Assembly (NCBI RefSeq): GCF_025152745.1
Contig: NZ_CP104040.1
Location: 4,183,501-4,247,500, forward strand
Length of the DNA: 64,000 bases
Direction: 5' to 3'
Source of the DNA: Rhizobium sp. WSM4643
GTDB lineage: Bacteria; Pseudomonadota; Alphaproteobacteria; Rhizobiales; Rhizobiaceae
In this document: positions 7,321-19,449 of the stretch, in pieces
How the letters are laid out: each line of letters opens with the position of its first letter
How positions within the stretch are numbered: the stretch's first letter is position 1
Program-made: the position numbers and the translations under genes
Notes under the pieces: generated by a model
What the model saw: the letters and a program-made list of their open reading frames with translations, nothing else
Told to the model about the DNA's origin: nothing
Databases searched by the model: none

Positions 7321-10305
7321 TTAACCGCCCAATGCATCCTCGAGGAATGCCGCGAGCTGCGACAGATGCTTGGACATCAGGCCCGTCGCCGGCGAGGCGG
7401 CGGCCGGACGGCCGGTATAGCGGACGCGCTGGTACTTCGCGTCGATATGGGCGAGCACCCATTCGAGGAAGGGGTCGATGAACGACCATGCGCCCATGTT
7501 CTTCGGCTCTTCCTGGCACCAGACCATCTCGGCATTGCGGAAGCGCGACAGCTCGTTGATCAGCGCCTTTGCCGGGAACGGATAGAGCTGCTCGACGCGT
7601 AAGAGATAGACGTCGTCGATGCCGCGCTTTTCACGCTCTTCGAGAAGATCGTAATAGACCTTGCCGGAGCACATGACGACGCGGCGGATCTTGTTGTCCT
7701 TCTGCAGCTTGATCGGGCCGTCCTTGATCACTTCGGCATCGTCCCAGAGCAGGCGATGGAAGGCAGATTCGCCGGCCATTTCGGCAAGCGTCGAGACCGC
7801 CCGCTTGTGGCGCAGCAGCGACTTCGGCGTCATCAGGATCAGCGGCTTGCGGAAGTCGCGCTTCAGCTGCCGGCGCAGGATGTGGAAGTAGTTCGCCGGC
7901 GTCGTGACGTTGGCGACCTGCATGTTGTCTTCGGCGCAAAGCTGCAGGAAACGCTCGAGGCGGGCCGAGGAGTGTTCAGGACCCTGGCCTTCATAGCCGT
8001 GCGGCAGCAGGCAGACGAGGCCCGACATGCGCAGCCACTTGCGTTCGCCCGACGAGATGAACTGGTCGAAGACTACCTGCGCACCGTTGGCGAAATCGCC
8101 GAACTGGGCTTCCCAGAGCGTCAGCGCATTCGGACGCGCGAGCGAGTAGCCGTATTCAAAACCGAGCACGGCCTCTTCCGAAAGCATCGAATTGATGACT
8201 TCGTAGCGCCCCTGCGTCGGCGAAAGATTGGCGAGCGGGATGTAGCGCTCTTCGGTTTCCTGATCGTAGAGAACGGAGTGGCGCTGCGAGAAGGTGCCGC
8301 GCTCACAATCCTGACCCGAGAGGCGGATCTTGCTGCCTTCGACGCAGAGCGCACCGAAGGACAGCGCTTCAGCCATCGCCCAGTCGATACCCTCGCCGGT
8401 GGCGATCATGTTGGCGCGGTTTTCCATGAAGCGCTGGATCGTCCGGTGCGCATTGAAGCCCGCCGGGATCTCCGAGAGCTTGCGGCCGATCTCCTTCAGC
8501 GTCTTCATCGGCACGGCGGTCTTGCCGCGGCGCTGCTCGTCGGCATTGTCGGCCGTGCGCAGGCCCGACCACTCACCATCAAGCCAGTCGGCCTTGTTCG
8601 GCTTGTACTGCTGGCCGGCCTCGAATTCCTGTTCGAGATGGAGGCGCCAATCGGCCTTCATCTTCTCGACTTCGCCGTCCGTGAGCAGACCCTCGGCGAC
8701 GAGGCGGGCCGCATAGAGCTGCAGCACGGTCTTATGGGCGCGGATCACCTTGTACATCTTCGGCTGCGTGAAGGACGGTTCGTCGCCTTCATTGTGGCCG
8801 TAGCGGCGGTAGCAGAAAAGGTCGAGCACAACGGGCTTGTGGAACTTCATGCGGAATTCGGTGGCGATCTTGGCCCCATAGACCACCGCTTCCGGATCGT
8901 CGCCGTTGACGTGCAGGATCGGCGCCTCGATCATCTTGGCGACGTCGGACGGATAAGGCGACGAGCGCGAGAAGGCCGGGTTGGTGGTGAAGCCGATCTG
9001 GTTATTGATGATCACATGCATGGTGCCGGCGACGCGGTGACCGCGCAGACCGGAAAGGCCGAGGATTTCGGCAATGACACCCTGGCCGGCAAAGGCCGCG
9101 TCGCCATGGATCAGCAGCGGCAGCACCTTGGCGCGTTCGGAAAGCGGGATGATGTCGCCGTCCCAGACGGTTGCGTTCATATCCTGCTTGGCGCGGGCCT
9201 TGCCCATGACGACGGGATCGACGATTTCGAGATGCGACGGGTTCGCCGTCAGCGAAACGTGGATCTTGTTGCCGTCGAATTCGCGGTCGGAGGAGGCGCC
9301 GAGATGGTACTTGACGTCGCCCGAGCCCTCGACTTCGTCGGGAGCGGCCGAGCCGCCCTTGAACTCGTGGAAGATCGCCCGGTGCGGCTTGCCCATGACC
9401 TGGGAGAGCACGTTCAGGCGGCCGCGATGGGCCATGCCGAACACGGCTTCCTTGAGGCCGAGATGGCCGCCACGCTTGAGGATCTGTTCCAGCGCCGGGA
9501 TCAGCGATTCGCCGCCGTCGAGACCGAAACGCTTCGTGCCCTTGAACTTGACGTCGAGGAACTGTTCGTAGCCTTCGGCTTCGACGAGCTTGGCAAGGAT
9601 CGCCTTTTTGCCTTCCGGCGTGAAGGCAACACCCTTGTCCGGTCCTTCGATGCGCTCCTGGATCCAGGCCTTTTCTTCCGGGTTGGAGATATGCATGAAT
9701 TCGACGCCGAGGGTCGAGCAATAGGTGCGCTCGAGGATTTCGATCATCTCGCGGATGGTCGCGTATTCCAAGCCGAGCACGTTGTCGATGAAGATCTTGC
9801 GATCGTAATCGGCGGCCGTGAATCCGTAATTCTCCGGCGAAAGTTCGTGATAGTCGTCAACGGGAGCGGCGATGCCGAGCGGGTCGAGCTTGGCATGCAG
9901 GTGGCCACGCATGCGGTAAGCGCGGATCATCATGATCGCGCGCACGGAATCGCGCGTCGCCTGCAGCACCTCGGTGCTATCGGCAGGCTTGCCCTGAGCT
10001 TCGGCCTTGGCCTTGACCTTGGTCTCGATCACCTTCTCGACGATGCCCCAGTCGCCATCGAGAGCCGATACCAGATCGCCGCCGGCCGGAATCGGCCAGT
10101 TCTTCTTGCGCCAGGAAGCGCCCTTGGCCGCCCTCTTCACATCGCTGGGATCCTCCTCCAGCGCCTTGAAGAAGGACCGCCACTGATCGTCGACCGATGC
10201 CGGGTCCTCTTCATATCGCGCATAAAGCTGCTCGATATAGGCAGCATTGGCGCCATCCAGAAACGAGGTGATCTGAAACTGCTCGTTGGCTTCTTGCCGT
10301 GCCAT
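7321..10305 (-). CDS. sucA: 2-oxoglutarate dehydrogenase E1 component
   Basis: The 994-aa thiamine-diphosphate enzyme that decarboxylates 2-oxoglutarate and succinylates E2. N terminus ARQEANEQFQITSFLDGANA followed by the typical YARYEEDPASVDDQWR segment that binds the complex core. Further family motifs include GMAHRGRLNVL, KYHLGAS, NPSHLEIVDPVV and HGDAAFAGQG in the ThDP/Mg half, and the transketolase-like C-terminal half with SLLRHKRA and QEEPKNMGAW. Start ATG 10305 is supported by the family N terminus; a longer open frame to 10725 overlaps the sucD 3' end. The start has no adjacent Shine-Dalgarno; see the hairpin at 10314-10331. Confidence 0.97.
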   Translation of the reverse strand: MARQEANEQFQITSFLDGANAAYIEQLYARYEEDPASVDDQWRSFFKALEEDPSDVKRAAKGASWRKKNWPIPAGGDLVSALDGDWGIVEKVIETKVKAKAEAQGKPADSTEVLQATRDSVRAIMMIRAYRMRGHLHAKLDPLGIAAPVDDYHELSPENYGFTAADYDRKIFIDNVLGLEYATIREMIEILERTYCSTLGVEFMHISNPEEKAWIQERIEGPDKGVAFTPEGKKAILAKLVEAEGYEQFLDVKFKGTKRFGLDGGESLIPALEQILKRGGHLGLKEAVFGMAHRGRLNVLSQVMGKPHRAIFHEFKGGSAAPDEVEGSGDVKYHLGASSDREFDGNKIHVSLTANPSHLEIVDPVVMGKARAKQDMNATVWDGDIIPLSERAKVLPLLIHGDAAFAGQGVIAEILGLSGLRGHRVAGTMHVIINNQIGFTTNPAFSRSSPYPSDVAKMIEAPILHVNGDDPEAVVYGAKIATEFRMKFHKPVVLDLFCYRRYGHNEGDEPSFTQPKMYKVIRAHKTVLQLYAARLVAEGLLTDGEVEKMKADWRLHLEQEFEAGQQYKPNKADWLDGEWSGLRTADNADEQRRGKTAVPMKTLKEIGRKLSEIPAGFNAHRTIQRFMENRANMIATGEGIDWAMAEALSFGALCVEGSKIRLSGQDCERGTFSQRHSVLYDQETEERYIPLANLSPTQGRYEVINSMLSEEAVLGFEYGYSLARPNALTLWEAQFGDFANGAQVVFDQFISSGERKWLRMSGLVCLLPHGYEGQGPEHSSARLERFLQLCAEDNMQVANVTTPANYFHILRRQLKRDFRKPLILMTPKSLLRHKRAVSTLAEMAGESAFHRLLWDDAEVIKDGPIKLQKDNKIRRVVMCSGKVYYDLLEEREKRGIDDVYLLRVEQLYPFPAKALINELSRFRNAEMVWCQEEPKNMGAWSFIDPFLEWVLAHIDAKYQRVRYTGRPAAASPATGLMSKHLSQLAAFLEDALGG

Positions 10306-10313
10306 GGTGATAT

Positions 10314-10335
10314 GCGGACGCTTCCGTCCGCCTCC
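10314..10335 (-). promoter_or_regulatory. Hairpin separating the Shine-Dalgarno from the sucA start
   Basis: On the minus strand GGAG (10335-10332) is followed immediately by a perfect 7-bp hairpin (GCGGACG at 10314-10320 pairs with CGTCCGC at 10325-10331, 4-base loop), then eight bases, then the sucA ATG. If the hairpin folds, the AGGAG is brought to a normal eight-base spacing. The structure is seen; its role is inferred. Confidence 0.45.
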
Positions 10336-10427
10336 TGACTTTGATGAATTTGCCGGCTTGATGGCCGGCTGCCGCATTCCGATTGCCGCCTGTCCGCGGC
10401 GCATCTGCTGGTGTCGTGTCGTCGAGG

Positions 10428-10462
10428 CCGGGCGGGAGCGCAGATGCCGTTCCTCCGCCCGG
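10428..10462 (-). other. Inverted repeat between sucD and sucA
   Basis: CCGGGCGG (10428-10435) is complementary to CCGCCCGG (10455-10462), giving an 8-bp stem just downstream of the sucD stop. There is no T-tract after it on the minus strand, so it may be an mRNA-stability or attenuation element rather than a full terminator. Confidence 0.4.
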
Positions 10463-10474
10463 TCTATAGGTGGC

Positions 10475-11377
10475 TTAGCCCTTGAGGACTTCAACCAGCG
10501 TCTTGCCGAGGCGGGCCGGGGATGGCGACACCTTGATGCCTGCCGATTCCATCGCCGCGATCTTCGATTCCGCATCGCCCTTGCCGCCGGAAACCACGGC
10601 GCCGGCATGGCCCATGGTGCGGCCCTTCGGGGCCGTACGCCCGGCAATGAAGCCAGCCATCGGCTTCTTGCGGCCCTTCTTGGCTTCGTCCTTGAGGAAC
10701 TGGGCTGCCTCTTCTTCAGCCGCACCGCCGATTTCGCCGATCATGATGATCGACTGGGTGGCTTCGTCGGCCAGGAACATTTCCAGGACGTCGATGAACT
10801 CGGTGCCCTTGACCGGGTCGCCGCCGATGCCGACGGCCGTCGTCTGGCCGAGACCTTCATTGGAGGTCTGGAACACGGCTTCATAGGTCAGCGTGCCCGA
10901 GCGGGAAACGATACCGACCGAACCCTTGCGGAAGATCGAGCCCGGCATGATGCCGATCTTGCATTCTTCCGGCGTCAGGATGCCCGGGCAGTTGGGGCCG
11001 AGCAGGCGCGACTTGGAGCGGTCGAGGCGAGCCTTGACCCGCACCATGTCCATGACCGGAATACCTTCGGTGATGCAGGTGATGAACGGGATCTCGGCGT
11101 CGATCGCCTCGATGATCGCATCGGCGGCTCCTGCCGGCGGAACATAGATGACAGTCGCGTTGGCGCCGGTCTTTTCCTTGCCCTCGGCAACGGTTGCGAA
11201 GATCGGCAGGCTTTCGCCCTTTGCGCCGGTCCAGGTTTCGCCGCCCTTCTTCGGGTGGATACCGCCGACCATCTGGGTGCCGTAATAAGCGAGCGCCTGT
11301 TCGGTGTGGAACGTGCCGGTCTTGCCGGTTAGGCCCTGAACGAGAACCTTGGTGTCTTTGTTGACGAGAATGGACAT
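10475..11377 (-). CDS. sucD: Succinyl-CoA synthetase alpha subunit
   Basis: The 300-aa alpha subunit, which binds CoA and carries the phosphohistidine intermediate of succinyl-CoA ligase (succinyl-CoA + ADP/GDP + Pi to succinate). CoA-binding N-terminal Rossmann domain with [10 protein letters not shown], a middle PGSIFRKG segment, and the active-site His at about 257 in [13 protein letters not shown]. Full length. Start ATG 11377 gives the standard [15 protein letters not shown] start. Unusually a small DUF1579-like gene separates it from sucC, 13 bases upstream. Confidence 0.96.
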   Translation of the reverse strand: MSILVNKDTKVLVQGLTGKTGTFHTEQALAYYGTQMVGGIHPKKGGETWTGAKGESLPIFATVAEGKEKTGANATVIYVPPAGAADAIIEAIDAEIPFITCITEGIPVMDMVRVKARLDRSKSRLLGPNCPGILTPEECKIGIMPGSIFRKGSVGIVSRSGTLTYEAVFQTSNEGLGQTTAVGIGGDPVKGTEFIDVLEMFLADEATQSIIMIGEIGGAAEEEAAQFLKDEAKKGRKKPMAGFIAGRTAPKGRTMGHAGAVVSGGKGDAESKIAAMESAGIKVSPSPARLGKTLVEVLKG

Positions 11378-11390
11378 GCGAGGCCTTTGT

Positions 11391-11732
11391 TTAGGAGAGG
11401 TTGGAAGACGTGGAGGACGCGCGACGATAGACGCCGCTGACGACCTCCTGCCAAGTATCGCTGCCTGCAGGCGAAAAGCTGACGCCCATCCGGTAGCAGT
11501 CTTCATTTTCAAATGTGAATACGGTGCGCTGGCTGCCGCGCTTACCATCGCGCGTCTGGCGATAGCGCTGCTCGAGAAAGAACCCGCCGAACAACGCCTC
11601 ACCAGAAAAGTCAGCACTGGCCTTGCCTTCACTCGTCCACGCCGACGCCGCGACACGCTCGTCCCCTTCCCACACGCCGGCGAAGGCGTTGAGGCGGAAA
11701 TGAGCAGCGGAGGGCGTGGACTGGAAGGTCAT
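11391..11732 (-). CDS. DUF1579-like small protein between sucC and sucD
   Basis: A 113-aa protein whose first half ([29 protein letters not shown]) matches the start of DUF1579, a lipocalin-like beta-barrel family usually near 150-160 residues. The second half ([31 protein letters not shown]) looks like the end of the same barrel. About 40 central residues seem to be missing, so it may carry an internal deletion that keeps the frame. It begins two bases after the sucC stop and ends 13 bases before sucD, so it must be co-transcribed with both subunits. Function unknown. Confidence 0.65.
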   Translation of the reverse strand: MTFQSTPSAAHFRLNAFAGVWEGDERVAASAWTSEGKASADFSGEALFGGFFLEQRYRQTRDGKRGSQRTVFTFENEDCYRMGVSFSPAGSDTWQEVVSGVYRRASSTSSNLS

Positions 11733-11734
11733 GA

Positions 11735-12928
<1,194 letters not shown>

Positions 12929-12962
12929 GGGTGTATCCCTATTTCGATTACTTCAGCGCCAA

Positions 12963-14042
<1,080 letters not shown>

Positions 14043-14065
14043 TCAATCGTTTAGATACAAAAATC

Positions 14066-14081
14066 CTTACGTAAACGTAAG
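14066..14081. promoter_or_regulatory. 16-bp operator-like palindrome upstream of mdh
   Basis: CTTACGTAAACGTAAG is a 7-2-7 perfect inverted repeat in an AT-rich gap between zapE and mdh. On the mdh strand a weak promoter can be read over it: CTTACG, an 18-base spacer, then TATCTA. A repressor bound here would cover the -35 region. The ACGTAAACGT core resembles MerR-family operators such as LiuR sites; the regulator is not identified. Confidence 0.4.
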
Positions 14082-14100
14082 ATCTTCTGTCACCGAATTG

Positions 14101-15264
14101 TTACTCTGCGGCGCGTCTCTCATGGTGCAGCGCAAGATATTCCGCACTGCGCATCTCGAACAGGCGCGAAGCCGTGCGGTCAAATTCGAAGCCCTCGATG
14201 CCCCGCCGTTGCAGCAGCAGTTCCTCCGGCATGGCCGCCGCGGAAATGTAAAGCCGCACGGCATGATCGTAGAACGTATCGACCATAATGATGAACCGCT
14301 TGATCTGGTTCCGCTTTTCCGGTCCAAGCAAGGGAATGTGATCGACGAAGACCGTATCGAAACGCTCGACGATCGCCAGGAAGTCGACTGCCCCGAGCGG
14401 CTTGTCGCAGAGATCGGCAAAAGAGAACCGCGCCATGCGGTCGACGGCGAGCGGCACATGGATGTGGCGCCCCTTCATCGGAATATCCAGCGGCTGCGCC
14501 TTGCGCCCATGCAGCGCCTGCGTCCAGGACGCATCCATCGCCATGTCGTTATGGTCGTTGATCGGCACCAGATAGACGGGCTGGCTGCTCAGCTTCTCCA
14601 TCCGGTAGTCGGTCGGCGAATCCAGGGTGACGACATCGACATGCTGCTTGAGCAGGGCAACGAAGGGCAGGAACAGGCCGCGATTGAGACCATCCGTGTA
14701 GAGATTGTCGGGTTCGACGTTCGAGGTCGCGACCAGCACGCATCCGCGCGCGAAAAGCTCGGAGAACAGCCGCGACAGGATCATCGCATCGGCGATGTCG
14801 GTGACCGTGAACTCGTCGAAGCAGAGCAGTTCTGCCTCGTCGTAAAGCGCTGCGGCGACCGGCGGCATCGGGTCGGCCTGTCTCGTCTCGCCGTTCTTGA
14901 GCTTCAGCCGGTGCGCCGCGATGCGGTTGTGCACATCCGCCATGAATTCGTGGAAATGCGCCCGGCGCTTCTTCCTGCACGGCGCCATCGCGAAGAACAT
15001 GTCCATCAGCATGGTCTTGCCGCGCCCGACGCTGCCGTGGATATAAAGCCCCTTGATGCCGTCTGTGGATTTCTTCTTGGCGGCAAACAGCCAGCCGAGC
15101 GCGCTCGATTTTGCCGCCGGCAGCCGCTGCTTCAGCCCGGCGAGGACCCGGTCGAGGCTCTTTGCCACGTCCAATTGGGCAGAATCGACCTGGAGGGCGC
15201 CCGATGCGGTCAGCGCTTTAAGCTGTTCGCAGACGCTGAGCGCATAATCCGGCATTGGTTGCAT
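14101..15264 (-). CDS. zapE: Cell division protein ZapE (AFG1-like ATPase)
   Basis: A 387-aa AFG1-like P-loop ATPase. In bacteria ZapE associates with the divisome and Z-ring; the mitochondrial homologue AFG1/LACE1 acts in quality control of respiratory subunits. Walker A GSVGRGKT at residues 77-84, Walker B LLCFDEF, and the family motifs FHEFMADVHNRI and LFARGCVLVATSN. Full length with start ATG 15264. It lies directly upstream of mdh on the same strand, as in many alphaproteobacteria, though a 175-base gap with promoter signals separates them. Confidence 0.9.
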   Translation of the reverse strand: MQPMPDYALSVCEQLKALTASGALQVDSAQLDVAKSLDRVLAGLKQRLPAAKSSALGWLFAAKKKSTDGIKGLYIHGSVGRGKTMLMDMFFAMAPCRKKRRAHFHEFMADVHNRIAAHRLKLKNGETRQADPMPPVAAALYDEAELLCFDEFTVTDIADAMILSRLFSELFARGCVLVATSNVEPDNLYTDGLNRGLFLPFVALLKQHVDVVTLDSPTDYRMEKLSSQPVYLVPINDHNDMAMDASWTQALHGRKAQPLDIPMKGRHIHVPLAVDRMARFSFADLCDKPLGAVDFLAIVERFDTVFVDHIPLLGPEKRNQIKRFIIMVDTFYDHAVRLYISAAAMPEELLLQRRGIEGFEFDRTASRLFEMRSAEYLALHHERRAAE

Positions 15265-15327
15265 GAGCGCATATCCGCCTGTCAGTCAACGGCGGAGACC
15301 CGCCGGAGCATTTACCGCGCCGGTTGT

Positions 15328-15843
15328 TTACCGGCTGAGGCTGATCGACTGGCCCGTGCTCGTCTGTCCCTGGAAGCGGTTGTCGGCCATCTTGTAGACG
15401 CTGCCAAGCTGGTTGCCCGAGCGGTCCTTGAGCAGCACCTGCTTGCCGGCGACCTCCCAGGAGCCCATCGCCGTCAGCTCGCCGACGCAGCCCCGCGTGC
15501 CGCCGCGCGAACCGCTGCCGAGATTGGTGAGCGTCAGGAACATGTCGCAGCTGCCGTTGACACGCCAGCTTCCGACCATCGATTCCTTGGTAATATCGAG
15601 CGCATTCGCGGCCATTGCCCCAGGCTGAGCGCCCGGCATCGGCGACGCCGACGCTGGTGCGGCCGGAAACTGCGAGCTGCCGGTCGGCGGCGGAAGCTGC
15701 CCGCCCTGCACCGAGGGCACCGGCTGCGCCGTCAACGGCGCCGGCACCGAGTTTGAGCTGGAGTTGTAATTATATGCCGTCCGATCACAACCGGCTAGCG
15801 CGAGAGCCACCACCAGACCTGTCATCGCATATCGCAACTGCAT
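15328..15843 (-). CDS. Omp19-like outer-membrane lipoprotein (AprI/Inh family)
   Basis: A 171-aa lipoprotein. The lipobox LALAGC places the acylated Cys at residue 19. A Pro/Ser/Gln-rich linker follows, then a C-terminal Inh domain ([35 protein letters not shown]) like Brucella Omp19, a surface lipoprotein that inhibits proteases. Two Cys in the domain can form the family disulfide. Start: three consecutive ATG codons occur; the last, at 15843, has AGGAG seven bases upstream and is preferred. Likely outer-membrane anchored. Monocistronic or read with zapE. Confidence 0.8.
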   Translation of the reverse strand: MQLRYAMTGLVVALALAGCDRTAYNYNSSSNSVPAPLTAQPVPSVQGGQLPPPTGSSQFPAAPASASPMPGAQPGAMAANALDITKESMVGSWRVNGSCDMFLTLTNLGSGSRGGTRGCVGELTAMGSWEVAGKQVLLKDRSGNQLGSVYKMADNRFQGQTSTGQSISLSR

Positions 15844-15979
15844 CATCATACTCCTGAATTCGGCCATCGCCGCAGAGAAACGGGCGTGAGACAAGTCCGA
15901 TTATCGTAATTCGCTTTGGTTAATCAAGTCGGGCGGCATAAATTGCCCGCGACAACACCTAACCGAAAAACGATACAGT

Positions 15980-16798
15980 TCAACTGTCCCGCTGCAAAAC
16001 TTCCTGCACATAGAATTTGTCAGCAAGGTGTTGCCCGCGTTCATCTCTGTCAGGATCCCTGTCGAACTCGCGCAATGTCTCGGAATAGCGCTCCAGTGCA
16101 CCCTGCAGGAACACTTGCACCAGTGCCGGTGGCAGGCCCACACCCATTTCGCGCGTCTGCTTCTTGACATGCACGAGGTCGAGTATCGCCGCCCGAAGTT
16201 CCGGCGCGATGGAGATCGTCTCAAGGCATTCCAGCATATTCATCGGCGGCAGCGCGCGATATGAACGCTGCCGCATCCATTCGAGCGCGATCGCCGGACG
16301 CAGGGCATAGAGCAGCGTCTTCAGCTTGATCACGTCTTCGCCATGGCTTTGAAAATGCCGCCGCATAAGTCCGACATAATGCGCAGCGACCTTCTCCGGC
16401 ACCATGACGTGATCAAGAAACGCGCCGAGACGGGAGCGAAAACCAGCTTCCTCTTCGTAGGCGATCGGCGATTTCAGCCATTCAACCACCACGGCGTTTC
16501 CCTTGAGCGCGAGCCGCAACGCCTTTCTGAGATCCCAGCCGCCTGTATCGATATCGCCAATGATCGGGAACTCGATGACATCGCGCGCCGAAACAAGAGC
16601 AAGATGATGTTCGACGGGACGGATGTAGACAAAGCGACAATCATAATCGCTGTCGGGAGATGGAAAGCCCCAGGCGCGGCTGCCACTTTCGATCGCAAAA
16701 CCGATGCGGATGCCCTGTTCGCGCACCGATGCAAGCCGCGACCTGATCTCCGTGACGGCTTCGGGATCGAAGCCGTCGATTCCGCCATCGGTATGCAT
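15980..16798 (-). CDS. Predicted nucleotidyltransferase (RlaP/YcgL type)
   Basis: A 272-aa protein of the DNA polymerase beta-like nucleotidyltransferase superfamily (PF10127, RlaP type). The signature GSRAWGFPSPDSDYDCRF contains the GS motif and the two metal-binding Asp residues. The C-terminal helical part includes KLKTLLYALRPAIALEWM. Homologues have been linked to RNA-ligase operons, but no ligase is nearby here. ATG 16798 is chosen; a TTG at 16807 in the same frame overlaps the sdhB stop and is the alternative. It may be transcribed with sdhB. Confidence 0.75.
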   Translation of the reverse strand: MHTDGGIDGFDPEAVTEIRSRLASVREQGIRIGFAIESGSRAWGFPSPDSDYDCRFVYIRPVEHHLALVSARDVIEFPIIGDIDTGGWDLRKALRLALKGNAVVVEWLKSPIAYEEEAGFRSRLGAFLDHVMVPEKVAAHYVGLMRRHFQSHGEDVIKLKTLLYALRPAIALEWMRQRSYRALPPMNMLECLETISIAPELRAAILDLVHVKKQTREMGVGLPPALVQVFLQGALERYSETLREFDRDPDRDERGQHLADKFYVQEVLQRDS

Positions 16799-16803
16799 GC
16801 TGA

Positions 16804-17583
16804 TCAAACCCGGCGCTCGACCATCATCTTCTTGATTTCGGCGATTGCCTTGGCCGGGTTAAGACCCTTCGGACAAGTCTGCGCACAGTTCATGATCGTA
16901 TGGCAGCGATAGAGGCGGAACGGGTCTTCGAGATTGTCGAGGCGCTCGCCGGTCGCCTCGTCTCTGGAATCGATCAGCCAGCGATAGGCCTGCAGCAGAA
17001 CGGCCGGACCGAGATAGCGGTCGCCGTTCCACCAGTAGCTCGGACAGGAGGTCGAGCAGCAGGCGCAGAGGATGCATTCATAAAGGCCGTCGAGCTTCTG
17101 CCGGTCCTCGTGGCTCTGCTTCCACTCCTTGGCCGGCGCCGGCGACACCGTCTTCAGCCATGGCTCGATCGAACGATGCTGGGCATAGAAGTTGGTGAGG
17201 TCCGGAACCAGATCCTTGACGACGGGCAGATGCGGCAGCGGATAAATCTTCACCGCACCCTTGATATCGTCGAGGCCCTTGGTGCAGGCGAGCGTGTTCG
17301 TGCCGTCGATATTCATCGCGCAGGAGCCGCAAATGCCCTCGCGACAGGAGCGGCGCAGCGTCAGCGTCGGGTCGATCTTGTTCTTGATGTAGAGCAGACC
17401 GTCGAGCACCATCGGCCCGCAATCGTCGACATCGATGTAGAAGGTATCGATCGACGGGTTCTGACCATCGTCCGGGCTCCAGCGGTAGACGCGGAATTCG
17501 CGGGTGTTCTTGGCGCCCGCCGGCTTCGGCCAGACCTTGCCTTCGCGCATCTGAGAATTCTTGGGGAGAGCGAGTTCAACCAT
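16804..17583 (-). CDS. sdhB: Succinate dehydrogenase iron-sulfur subunit
   Basis: The 259-aa Fe-S subunit of complex II, carrying electrons from the SdhA flavin to ubiquinone. Cysteine motifs for the three clusters are all present: CREGICGSC with the later CTKG for [2Fe-2S], [12 protein letters not shown] for [4Fe-4S] and [14 protein letters not shown] completing [3Fe-4S] and [4Fe-4S]. The [17 protein letters not shown] segment is typical of SdhB. Full length; last gene of sdhCDAB, 18 bases after sdhA. Confidence 0.97.
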   Translation of the reverse strand: MVELALPKNSQMREGKVWPKPAGAKNTREFRVYRWSPDDGQNPSIDTFYIDVDDCGPMVLDGLLYIKNKIDPTLTLRRSCREGICGSCAMNIDGTNTLACTKGLDDIKGAVKIYPLPHLPVVKDLVPDLTNFYAQHRSIEPWLKTVSPAPAKEWKQSHEDRQKLDGLYECILCACCSTSCPSYWWNGDRYLGPAVLLQAYRWLIDSRDEATGERLDNLEDPFRLYRCHTIMNCAQTCPKGLNPAKAIAEIKKMMVERRV

Positions 17584-17601
17584 GTCCGGTTCCTCTTGAG
17601 A

Positions 17602-19443
17602 TCAGTACACGCGAGCCTTCGGCTCGATCTTATGCGGATCGATGCCTTCCGCGATCAGCTCGGTGTGGACCGGCCGGTAATCGAGTTTCACGTCGCCTGC
17701 CTCGTCCACCCAGGCGAGCGTGTGTTTGCGCCAGTTGACGTCGTCGCGGCCGGCGAATGCACCCTCGGCATAGTCCTCGCGGGCATGCGAACCGCGGCTC
17801 TCCTTGCGGGCCTCAGCGCCGTAGATCGTCGTGATGGCGTTGGCCATCAGGTTCTGCAGCTCAAGCGTCTCCACGAGGTCGGAGTTCCAGATCATCGAGC
17901 GGTCGGTGACCTTGATGTCCTTCATCTCGCCCCAGATTGCCGAGATACGCCGGCAACCGGATTCCAGCGATTCCTGCGTGCGGAAGACGGCCGCGTCTTC
18001 CTGCATGGCACGCTGCATCTTCTCGCGCAGTTCTGCCGTCGGCGTGCCGCCGCTGGCGTGGCGCAGACCGTCGAAACGGTCCATGATCTTGTCGCAGGCG
18101 GCGACATTGAGATGCGGGATCGGCGCGGCGCGGTCGATCACCTCGCCGGCGCGGATCGCCGCGGCGCGGCCGAAGACCACCAGGTCGATCAGCGAGTTGG
18201 AGCCGAGGCGGTTGGCGCCGTGCACCGAGGCGCAGCCGGCTTCACCCACAGCCATCAGGCCGGGGATGATCCGTTCGGGATTGGCGCCGTCGGCGTTCAG
18301 CACTTCGCCCCAATAATTCGTGGGAATGCCGCCCATATTATAGTGAACGGTCGGCAGAACCGGGATCGGCTCGTGCGTGACGTCGACGCCGGCGAAGATC
18401 TTGGCGCTCTCGGAAATCCCCGGCAGGCGTTCATGAAGAACGGCCGGATCGAGATGGTCGAGATGCAGGAAGATGTGGTCCTTCGCCTTGCCGACACCGC
18501 GGCCCTCGCGGATCTCAAGCGTCATGCAGCGCGAAACGACGTCGCGCGAGGCAAGGTCCTTGGCCGAAGGCGCGTACCGCTCCATGAAGCGCTCGCCCTC
18601 GGAGTTGACGAGGTAACCGCCTTCGCCGCGCGCGCCTTCGGTGATCAGACAGCCCGAACCGTAGATGCCGGTCGGGTGGAACTGAACGAATTCCATGTCC
18701 TGCAGCGGCAGGCCGGCACGCGCCACCATGCCGCCACCGTCGCCGGTGCAGGTATGGGCAGATGTTGCCGAGAAATAGGCGCGGCCGTAGCCGCCGGTCG
18801 CCAGCACCACCATCTTGGCGGCAAAGCGATGGATCGTGCCATCGTCGAGGCACCAGGCGATGACGCCGGTGCAGCGGCTGCCGTCTTCCGACATGATCAG
18901 GTCGAGCGCGAAATACTCGATGAAGAATTCGGCATTGTTGCGCAGCGACTGGCCGTAGAGCGTATGCAGGATGGCGTGGCCGGTGCGGTCGGCAACGGCG
19001 CAGGTGCGCTGGACCGGCGGGCCTTCGCCGTAATTCTGCATATGGCCGCCGAACGGGCGCTGATAGATCTTGCCTTCCTCGTTGCGCGAGAACGGCACGC
19101 CGTAATGCTCGAGCTCATAGACCGCCTTCGGCGCTTCCATGGTGAGATACTGCATGGCGTCGACGTCGCCGAGCCAGTCGGAACCCTTGACGGTGTCGTA
19201 GAGGTGCCACTGCCAGCTGTCCGGCGTCATGTTGCGCAGCGAGGCGGCGATGCCGCCCTGGGCCGCGACCGTATGCGAACGGGTCGGGAATACCTTGGTG
19301 ATGCAGGCCGTGCGGAAACCCTGCTCGGCCATGCCGAGCGTCGCGCGTAAGCCCGCGCCGCCGGCGCCGACGACGATCACGTCGTAGGAGTGATCGACAT
19401 ACTTGTAGGCCTTGCCGTTCTGGGCGGGGGAAGTCGGTGCCAT
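17602..19443 (-). CDS. sdhA: Succinate dehydrogenase flavoprotein subunit
   Basis: The 613-aa catalytic subunit that oxidises succinate to fumarate with covalently bound FAD. FAD-binding motif [11 protein letters not shown], the flavinylated His in the conserved [10 protein letters not shown], substrate-site [21 protein letters not shown], and the [14 protein letters not shown] motif. C-terminal domain ends with KLDYRPVH. Start ATG 19443 gives [18 protein letters not shown]. Full length and adjacent to sdhD. Confidence 0.97.
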   Translation of the reverse strand: MAPTSPAQNGKAYKYVDHSYDVIVVGAGGAGLRATLGMAEQGFRTACITKVFPTRSHTVAAQGGIAASLRNMTPDSWQWHLYDTVKGSDWLGDVDAMQYLTMEAPKAVYELEHYGVPFSRNEEGKIYQRPFGGHMQNYGEGPPVQRTCAVADRTGHAILHTLYGQSLRNNAEFFIEYFALDLIMSEDGSRCTGVIAWCLDDGTIHRFAAKMVVLATGGYGRAYFSATSAHTCTGDGGGMVARAGLPLQDMEFVQFHPTGIYGSGCLITEGARGEGGYLVNSEGERFMERYAPSAKDLASRDVVSRCMTLEIREGRGVGKAKDHIFLHLDHLDPAVLHERLPGISESAKIFAGVDVTHEPIPVLPTVHYNMGGIPTNYWGEVLNADGANPERIIPGLMAVGEAGCASVHGANRLGSNSLIDLVVFGRAAAIRAGEVIDRAAPIPHLNVAACDKIMDRFDGLRHASGGTPTAELREKMQRAMQEDAAVFRTQESLESGCRRISAIWGEMKDIKVTDRSMIWNSDLVETLELQNLMANAITTIYGAEARKESRGSHAREDYAEGAFAGRDDVNWRKHTLAWVDEAGDVKLDYRPVHTELIAEGIDPHKIEPKARVY

Positions 19444-19449
19444 GTCAGC

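Noticed and set aside
7756..10338. 860-codon plus-strand frame opposite sucA
   Set aside because: Shadow frame; its residue pattern is Arg/Asp/Leu-rich without any family motif, whereas SucA on the minus strand is complete.
10306..10474. Known sucA riboswitch-like leader
   Set aside because: The known sucA RNA motif is from betaproteobacteria; this leader shows only simple hairpins.
16900..19350. 816-codon plus-strand frame opposite sdhB and sdhA
   Set aside because: Shadow of the complex II genes, no motif or plausible start.
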